Source: Pseudopedobacter sp045629485 (GTDB taxonomy: Bacteria > Bacteroidota > Bacteroidia > Sphingobacteriales > Sphingobacteriaceae). From it: a DNA stretch of 30,086 nucleotides. The first letter of the stretch is position 1. Every line of letters starts with the position of its first letter. Location: positions 1 through 30,086 of the forward strand of contig JAZQRF010000146.1 of NCBI GenBank assembly GCA_045629485.1. Reading direction: 5' to 3'. Shown here piece by piece: positions 25,614 to 30,086 of this stretch. Both the position numbers and the translations under genes were made by a program. The notes under the pieces are model-generated. The model was given only the letters and a program-made list of their open reading frames with translations. It did not search any database and was not told the origin of the DNA.

Positions 25614-26408
25614 ATGGAAACAAGCAGTGAAAAGAAAACAACAAAAACTTTGTTACATTCTGTTTGGGATAAATCCAGGGATTTTATTACCACCAGAGAA
25701 ACCCAGATTGATAGCGTAAAAGTAAATACTATAATATCTAACTTGCTATGTGCTGGCCCGTTTTACTTTTATGTAGTCGATTTCTTCGATAGAGAAATCA
25801 AGTACATGCATCTAAATATAAAATCTGTACTTGGCTTGTGTCCAAAAAGCACCAGGTTTGATGACATCATCTCCAGAATCCACCCTGATGATATGGAATA
25901 TGTAGCTAGGGCAGAAGATAAGGTTCTGACTTATATTTACGAAGATCTGGGCAGAGATAAGGCTACAAATTATAAAATGAGCTACTGTTTCCGCTTTAAA
26001 ACCGCTGATGGTTCCTATCAGTTATTTCAGCATCAGGCATTGATATTAACAACAGATGAATATGGCGGTTTTGCCCACTCTTTAAATATCCATACCAATA
26101 TTCATCATTTAACGGATACAAATAGTTTTAAGGCCACCGTCATGAGTATGAACGATGAACAGCCTTCTTTCTTTACAATAGATGTATTAAAGTCTGAAGA
26201 GCAGCATTGCTCAATTAACCTCTTTACTAAGAGAGAAAAGGAGATCATAAGTTTGCTGGCAAGAGGGTTTTCTACTGAAGATATTGCTGCTGCCTTGTAC
26301 TTATCTGTCAACACTATAGGCACACATAGAAAAAATATTCTAAATAAGGCTGTTTGTAAAAATACAACTGAGCTGATTGTCAAATGTATTAAAGAGGGAT
26401 TATTGTGA
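25614..26408 (+). CDS. LuxR-family transcriptional regulator with N-terminal PAS-like domain
   Basis: 264 residues. About residues 40-170 resemble a PAS fold: YFYVVDFFDREIKYMHLN, a DDIISRIHPDDMEYV stretch typical of PAS_3/PAS-fold motifs, and FRFKTADGSYQLFQHQALIL. Residues 200-264 are a LuxR/GerE helix-turn-helix: LFTKREKEIISLLARGFSTE, IAAALYLSVNTIGTHRKNIL. Bacteroidota have many such free-standing PAS-HTH regulators. The ligand and targets are unknown, and there is no partner kinase. No cysteine or histidine arrangement for haem or a metal was recognised in the PAS part. The gene lies 38 nt after the YceH-like gene, without an obvious promoter in between. Confidence 0.88.
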   Translation: METSSEKKTTKTLLHSVWDKSRDFITTRETQIDSVKVNTIISNLLCAGPFYFYVVDFFDREIKYMHLNIKSVLGLCPKSTRFDDIISRIHPDDMEYVARAEDKVLTYIYEDLGRDKATNYKMSYCFRFKTADGSYQLFQHQALILTTDEYGGFAHSLNIHTNIHHLTDTNSFKATVMSMNDEQPSFFTIDVLKSEEQHCSINLFTKREKEIISLLARGFSTEDIAAALYLSVNTIGTHRKNILNKAVCKNTTELIVKCIKEGLL

Positions 26409-26739
26409 TGAGTTATCTTAATTGTCTCTCCCGTTTTATACTGAAAGAGTTTAATATTTCCAGCAGGAGACTGCTCGCCTTCTTCTCCAGCACTCGAAGT
26501 TGAGTTTCCAAACGCCCGAGAAGGTGAGGGAAAGTAGCGTATGTTTTTCTATTAATTAGGTGGAAAAATACTTTAAGCCCTTTACTCAACAATAGCTTAT
26601 AGCAAGCTTACGGTAACCTTACGGAAAGCTCAGATCAAAAACTGTATCCCATGCGTTTAAATGATCTTTGAAGAATCTCATTTTTCAAAAAAAACGCTAA
26701 GTGATCATGGATTTGATTTTGTTACCTACAATTTTCTTG
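26409..26739. other. Intergenic region with small hairpins, no gene recognised
   Basis: 331 nt between convergent genes with no credible coding frame. It holds a hairpin AGCAG-GAGA-CTGCT (26462-26475) with a GNRA-type tetraloop, and a longer imperfect inverted repeat, CTCGCCTTCT (26474-26483) with AGAAGGTGAG (26519-26528). A small ACTC/GAGT hairpin lies between those two arms. Further on, CTTACGG occurs twice at an 11-nt spacing (about 26607-26624). No clear U-tract terminator was found for the LuxR-type gene. Confidence 0.5.
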
Positions 26740-27210
26740 CTATTTACATTCTACAGGTTCAAAAGTAAAACCATCCTTGAAATTAATCAAAGAATGATCG
26801 CTAAAATAAGTTTTACCCAGATATGTCTCGATTTCGCCATAACCCTGGATCAGTTTTCCGTCTTTTTTAAGAAAAACCAATGGGTTCTTTGATACCGTTC
26901 CTTTCATTTTAAAAATGTAGTCAACAAATAAGGTGTCTCCGGTAAATTCACCTTTTATTTCGCCATGAGAATCTTCCTTCTCTGCAAAGTTAAAGGCAAG
27001 TAAGCCCGAGATCTTACCGTCTAAATTATTAATTTTTAAGGAGGCAGAATCTTTTCCTACAGTAGCTTCAAAACATTCCATAGTTAAAGCATCTTCACTT
27101 TCGCGAATTATAGCAGTACTGTCCGAATTGTTGGATTGTTGTTGGTTTTGATTACATCCTGCAAACAGGATTATTGATAATAAAAAATAAATACCAGATG
27201 ATGCTTTCAT
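26740..27210 (-). CDS. Small lipoprotein of unknown function
   Basis: 156 residues. The N-terminus is a lipoprotein signal (FLLSIILFAGC, Cys19) followed by a Gln/Asn/Ser linker (NQNQQQSNNSDS). The mature part is short beta strands with alternating charged and hydrophobic residues (LKINNLDGKISGLLAFNF, EIKGEFTGDTLFVDYIFKM, LIQGYGEIETYLGKTYFSD) and reads like a small lipocalin- or META-like barrel; this is an impression only. Only two cysteines remain after Cys19 (in ECFEA and VECK), which could form a disulfide. It lies 60 nt downstream of the CLC transporter gene on the same strand and could be co-transcribed with it. Confidence 0.8.
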   Translation of the reverse strand: MKASSGIYFLLSIILFAGCNQNQQQSNNSDSTAIIRESEDALTMECFEATVGKDSASLKINNLDGKISGLLAFNFAEKEDSHGEIKGEFTGDTLFVDYIFKMKGTVSKNPLVFLKKDGKLIQGYGEIETYLGKTYFSDHSLINFKDGFTFEPVECK

Positions 27211-27270
27211 AACAATGAGATTTTTTTAAAAATAGCTAAAAATGAGCCAAAATAAAATTCATTACAATAA

Positions 27271-28560
27271 TTATAGCTTTCTGCCTTTTTGTCTTAACCA
27301 TAATGCATGTTTAGGACTTCCTATTATTTGAGAACCGTAGATGCCGCTATGACCAGAAAAAAGGTAGGCTACTATACAGGAAATAGCAATATAGCTGGCA
27401 GATTCTATACCGAATAGTTCTATTCCGATGAGTAAACAAGCGATTGGCGTATTTGCTGCTGCCGAAAAAACACCTGCAAACCCCATTCCGGCTAATAAAC
27501 CTAAGGGGAGAGGAATCCATCCCGCTAATGAACTTCCTAAAGTAGCGCCAATAAAAAAAAGAGGAGTAACCTCGCCGCCTTTAAAGCCAGCACCTAGTGT
27601 AATTGCTGTAAGGATAATTTTAATAAGGAAACTGTAACTTGGTTGCTGGACCTCGAAAGCATTAAAAATTGTAGGAAGCCCTAGTCCAATATATTCGGTA
27701 TTACCCCAAATAAATACAAAGGACATGATCATAATGCCGCCTGCAACAGGCCTTAAAAGTTCCTTCTTGATACACCATTCAAAAGCTGCACTAACAACAT
27801 GATTTGTTTTAGCAAAGAGCTTGCCGGCTAAGCCAAAGAAAATGCCTGCTACAATAGACCAAAGGATGTGGGTCAAATCAATTGGAGGAACAGTAGGAAT
27901 GGTATAATTTGTATGAATAGGCCCCCATAAATTACATATCCAATTTGCTATAAGAGCCACTAAAAAGCTGGGTAAGATAGCTTCATAGATTACTGCGCCA
28001 ATAACAAAAACCTCTAATGCGAAAACTGCCCCTGCCAGTGGTGTTCCAAAAACTGAAGCAAAACCTGCGCTAATGCCACAAATCAAAAGTATCTTTCGGT
28101 CTCTGGCTTTTAGGTTAAATATTTTGGTAAATTGATCAGCGATGGCACCACCCATTTGAACAGCTGATCCTTCTCTTCCAGCTGAACCACCAAATAAATG
28201 AGTGATTATCGTACCCATAAAAATTAAAGGAGCCATTAATAATGGGATCCTTTTTTGTGGATTTTGAATTTCCTCTATTAATTGGTTATTGCCTTTTACA
28301 ACGTCTCTGCCCAGGTATCGGTACATTAAAGAAATAAGTAGTCCTGCGAGGGGCAAAAAAGCAATAAGCCAGATGTTTTGTTCCCGGGTTTGTGTAGCCC
28401 ATTCAAGCGCCAGAAGAAACCAAGCAGAAACGGTACCCGTTAAGGCACCTATTATGATACAAATGAACAGCCATTTTAATGTGAATTTTAAAATCAAAAG
28501 CTCATCAAAAAAAATAGGGCTTTTAGTTTTATTGATGTGATTTGAAAAAAACTTGTTCAT
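27271..28560 (-). CDS. CLC-family anion transporter, probable fluoride/proton antiporter (CLC-F type)
   Basis: 429 residues with the hydrophobic pattern of a CLC transporter and no cytoplasmic CBS domains. The gating-glutamate motif is GREGS (Glu130). The GSGIP selectivity loop of chloride CLCs is replaced by KGNNQLIEE (Asn91), and GxFxP by GGEVTPLFFIG (Val331, Thr332). The C-terminal tyrosine is in SGIYGS (Tyr408). The spacings Asn91-Glu130-Thr332-Tyr408 equal those of Met79-Glu118-Thr320-Tyr396 that I recall for the structurally studied fluoride antiporter CLC-Eca, and Asn or Met at the first site marks the fluoride clade. Fluoride export is therefore likely but inferred. No fluoride riboswitch was recognised upstream. 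A lipoprotein gene follows 60 nt downstream. Confidence 0.85.
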   Translation of the reverse strand: MNKFFSNHINKTKSPIFFDELLILKFTLKWLFICIIIGALTGTVSAWFLLALEWATQTREQNIWLIAFLPLAGLLISLMYRYLGRDVVKGNNQLIEEIQNPQKRIPLLMAPLIFMGTIITHLFGGSAGREGSAVQMGGAIADQFTKIFNLKARDRKILLICGISAGFASVFGTPLAGAVFALEVFVIGAVIYEAILPSFLVALIANWICNLWGPIHTNYTIPTVPPIDLTHILWSIVAGIFFGLAGKLFAKTNHVVSAAFEWCIKKELLRPVAGGIMIMSFVFIWGNTEYIGLGLPTIFNAFEVQQPSYSFLIKIILTAITLGAGFKGGEVTPLFFIGATLGSSLAGWIPLPLGLLAGMGFAGVFSAAANTPIACLLIGIELFGIESASYIAISCIVAYLFSGHSGIYGSQIIGSPKHALWLRQKGRKL

Positions 28561-28779
28561 GAATATTTACAATAATAGTTATTTTGTTAAATAAATAGAA
28601 GGGTACGCCATCTTAATGGGTGTGAATGTTGTCTTTTGATCGGGGGGAGATGGAATGCTGGTTAAAGGCCAGGTTCCCTCTTGTCATGTTCTCAGTAAAA
28701 TTATTATATAGCCAGCCTGGTGCAATTATTTTCAACAAATGTTTTAGATTGTCGTTTTCATAAGCGTTATTTGAAAAAG

Positions 28780-28838
28780 TATTGATTTTGATATCAATAA
28801 GAATGAATGTATTGCAATATTAATCAATCAAAATATTG
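28780..28838 (+). promoter_or_regulatory. Operator-like inverted repeats upstream of ilvE
   Basis: TATTGAT-N6-ATCAATA (28780-28799) and CAATATT-N10-AATATTG (28815-28838) are both perfect inverted repeats. The second abuts the -7 element. Further ATTGAT/ATCAAT copies lie at 28823-28829 and 28863-28868. The layout fits a regulator binding at the ilvE promoter, but in AT-rich DNA chance is possible. Confidence 0.4.
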
Positions 28839-28846
28839 TAATTTTG
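28839..28846 (+). promoter_or_regulatory. ilvE promoter -7 element
   Basis: TAATTTTG is a full match to TAnnTTTG, 22 nt before the ATG at 28869. The best upstream TTG (28812-28814) is 24 bp away, slightly longer than usual, so the -33 part is uncertain. Confidence 0.55.
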
Positions 28847-28868
28847 TACCTATAGAATACGTATTGAT

Positions 28869-29936
28869 ATGGCTATGTTAGAGACGCTTGATATTAAAGT
28901 AACAAAGGTGAACGAATCTCGTTTGGCTACTGTAGATTTTGAAAATCTATCTTTTGGGAAATATTTCTCTGACCATATGTTGGTCGCTGATTATTATGAT
29001 GGGAAATGGCAAACTTGTGAAGTGGTCCCTTACGGCAATTTAACTATTAGCCCTGCTACTTCTGCTATTCATTACGGGCAATCTATATTTGAGGGAATAA
29101 AAGGTTATAAATTTTCAGACGGAACAGTAAGTGTGTTTCGTCCGGATAAGAATTGGGAAAGATTTAATAAATCTGCAATACGTTTGGAAATGCCGGCGGT
29201 TCCTGAAGAGATTTTCCTTGGAGGCTTACAAACTTTATTGGACATTGATAGAGATTGGATTCCTGGTAAAGAAGGTACATCCTTATATATCCGTCCGTTT
29301 ATGTTTGCAACAGAGGCCGCAGTAGGGGTTCATCCATCAAATAGCTATAAATTTATCATCTTAACCTCACCGGTAGGGGCTTATTATAGTAAACCCTTGA
29401 AATTAAAAGTGGAGACACATTATACAAGAGCTGTAGAAGGTGGGGTAGGCTTTTCTAAAAATGCCGGAAATTATGCCTTGTCTCTTTATCCTACACGCTT
29501 AGCTAATGACGAAGGGTTTGATCAGATCATGTGGACTGATGCAAGAGAGCATAAATACATCGAAGAAGCCGGAACAGCTAACCTGGTTTTTAGGATTGGT
29601 GATACCATAATTACACCACATGGTGATACCATTTTACATGGGGTTACCCGTAGAACTATTATGGAAGTAGCAGCACACTGGGGCTTTAAAGCAGAAGAAC
29701 GAAAAGTATCTGTGGAGGAATTAATTGAAGGTATTAAGGACGGCACTGTAAAAGAAGCTTTTGCTGCCGGAACTGCCGCTACCCTTACTCCAATTTCTAC
29801 AATAGGTTTCGAAGGAGAATTATATGAATTACCGCCGGTAGAAGGGAGAGAGTTTTCAGAGAAAGTATTGAAATACCTCAATGATTTACGATACGGAAGA
29901 ATACAGGATGAATTTGGTTGGAACTTTATAATTTAA
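28869..29936 (+). CDS. ilvE: Branched-chain amino acid aminotransferase
   Basis: 355 residues, class IV PLP aminotransferase of the longer (eukaryote-like/type II) BCAT group. Motifs: IHYGQSIFEGIKGYKFSDG, LYIRPFMFATEAAVGV, the PLP lysine Lys197 in GVGFSKNAGNYA, and EEAGTANLVF with Glu233 contacting the cofactor ring. Near the C-terminus are GVTRRTIMEVA and AFAAGTAATLTPI, the phosphate-binding region. It transfers the amino group between glutamate and the keto acids of leucine, isoleucine and valine, in the cytosol. The start MAMLETL (ATG GCT ATG) could also be the second Met, 6 nt later. It stands alone, with no ilv or leu genes adjacent, has its own promoter and is followed by a very stable hairpin. 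Confidence 0.95.
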   Translation: MAMLETLDIKVTKVNESRLATVDFENLSFGKYFSDHMLVADYYDGKWQTCEVVPYGNLTISPATSAIHYGQSIFEGIKGYKFSDGTVSVFRPDKNWERFNKSAIRLEMPAVPEEIFLGGLQTLLDIDRDWIPGKEGTSLYIRPFMFATEAAVGVHPSNSYKFIILTSPVGAYYSKPLKLKVETHYTRAVEGGVGFSKNAGNYALSLYPTRLANDEGFDQIMWTDAREHKYIEEAGTANLVFRIGDTIITPHGDTILHGVTRRTIMEVAAHWGFKAEERKVSVEELIEGIKDGTVKEAFAAGTAATLTPISTIGFEGELYELPPVEGREFSEKVLKYLNDLRYGRIQDEFGWNFII

Positions 29937-29948
29937 CCATTTACCATA

Positions 29949-30049
29949 AAAAAGAGGCTGTCTCAAAATGAAGTGAACCCCAAAAGTTAGACAAAAACTT
30001 TTGGGGTTCACTTCATTTTGGTGTGACCCCAAAAAGGCGGCCTCTTTTT
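29949..30049. repeat. Nested long inverted repeat, possible collapsed IS/MITE-like element acting as terminator
   Basis: The outer arms AAAAAGAGGC (29949-29958) and GCCTCTTTTT (30040-30049) pair perfectly. The inner arms 29964-29988 and 29996-30020 form an uninterrupted 25-bp stem with the 7-nt loop AGACAAA. Inner arm sequences (GTGAACCCCAAAAGTTAGAC) resemble ends of IS3-family elements as I remember them. A third, direct imperfect copy (GTGACCCCAAAAAG, 30023-30036) sits in a one-sided bulge. The outer GAGGCTGTCTCAAAA also resembles common Bacteroidota IS/terminator sequence. It lies 12 nt after the ilvE stop and ends in a T-rich tract, so it should terminate transcription from either side. 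Confidence 0.7.
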
Positions 30050-30086
30050 ATTTAATTTTAAGATAATAAACATCAGATATTTTTTT

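Larger units (their letters stand above)
28561..28868. other. Divergent intergenic region between the CLC and ilvE genes
   Basis: 308 nt with no coding frame. It holds a run of six G (28642-28647). A hairpin CTGG-TTAAAGG-CCAG (28658-28672) is flanked by GGGA/TCCC, and CCAGCCTGG (about 28712-28720) could pair alternatively with either arm. The ilvE side carries the operator-like inverted repeats and the promoter listed separately. A near-consensus -7 element for the CLC gene is TATTATTG on the minus strand (28577-28570). Confidence 0.5.

Noticed and set aside
26701..26892. 63-codon plus-strand frame overlapping the small lipoprotein gene
   Set aside because: The minus-strand lipoprotein has a clean signal peptide and lipobox; the plus-strand frame is mostly its antisense and shows no family features.
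28561..28720. Possible fluoride riboswitch upstream of the CLC gene
   Set aside because: Read on the minus strand, I could not find the GGnGATG...AAAC...pseudoknot arrangement of the crcB motif. A covariance-model search would be decisive.
29949..30049. Complete insertion sequence
   Set aside because: The element is only 101 bp with no transposase frame; at most it is a pair of IS ends or a non-autonomous remnant.

Overview
This window looks like chromosomal DNA of a Bacteroidota species, most likely Sphingobacteriaceae (Pedobacter-like). The evidence is: a type IX secretion (T9SS) type B sorting domain and a PorP/SprF-family protein; a SusC-class outer-membrane receptor with a carboxypeptidase-like regulatory domain; TlpA-like and other lipoproteins with Bacteroidota-style signal peptides; AT-rich composition; no Shine-Dalgarno sites; and several promoters of the form TTG-N~21-TAnnTTTG. 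No rRNA, tRNA, CRISPR array, phage or intact transposase gene was seen.

Region 1 (1-10649, + strand) holds the 3' part of a giant secreted adhesin-like protein. At least 23 complete Calx-beta-like modules in two alternating types are followed by two Ig-like domains, one divergent Calx-beta-like module and a T9SS type B sorting domain. A PorP/SprF-family protein follows, the usual partner arrangement for SprB-like adhesins. Region 2 (10659-14968, - strand) contains an SGNH-hydrolase lipoprotein, a 74-residue protein of unknown function and an orphan TonB-dependent receptor. The gap between the last two is filled by a 20-bp hairpin. Region 3 (15054-17748) has a single-cysteine thioredoxin-fold protein, the ClpS adaptor and a secreted right-handed beta-helix protein.

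Region 4 (17884-25575) is metabolic and housekeeping: purD, a small lipoprotein, a TlpA-type thioredoxin in a likely operon with a degenerate ureohydrolase, an extended SDR, an unusual SerB-SerA fusion starting at TTG, and a YceH (UPF0502) protein. Region 5 (25614-30086) has a PAS-LuxR regulator, a lipoprotein, a CLC transporter whose filter residues suggest fluoride/proton antiport, and ilvE. It ends with a long nested inverted repeat resembling collapsed IS ends, which probably also terminates ilvE.

The most interesting items are these. (1) A phosphoserine phosphatase is fused to a D-3-phosphoglycerate dehydrogenase remnant that lost its whole Rossmann domain but kept the serine-sensing ACT domain, with all three serine-binding residues. 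(2) A ureohydrolase has lost three of six metal ligands. (3) clpS and purD share an identical promoter-to-ATG layout that implies leaderless mRNAs. (4) The hairpin element follows ilvE. All functional calls come from reading the sequence; no database search was run.
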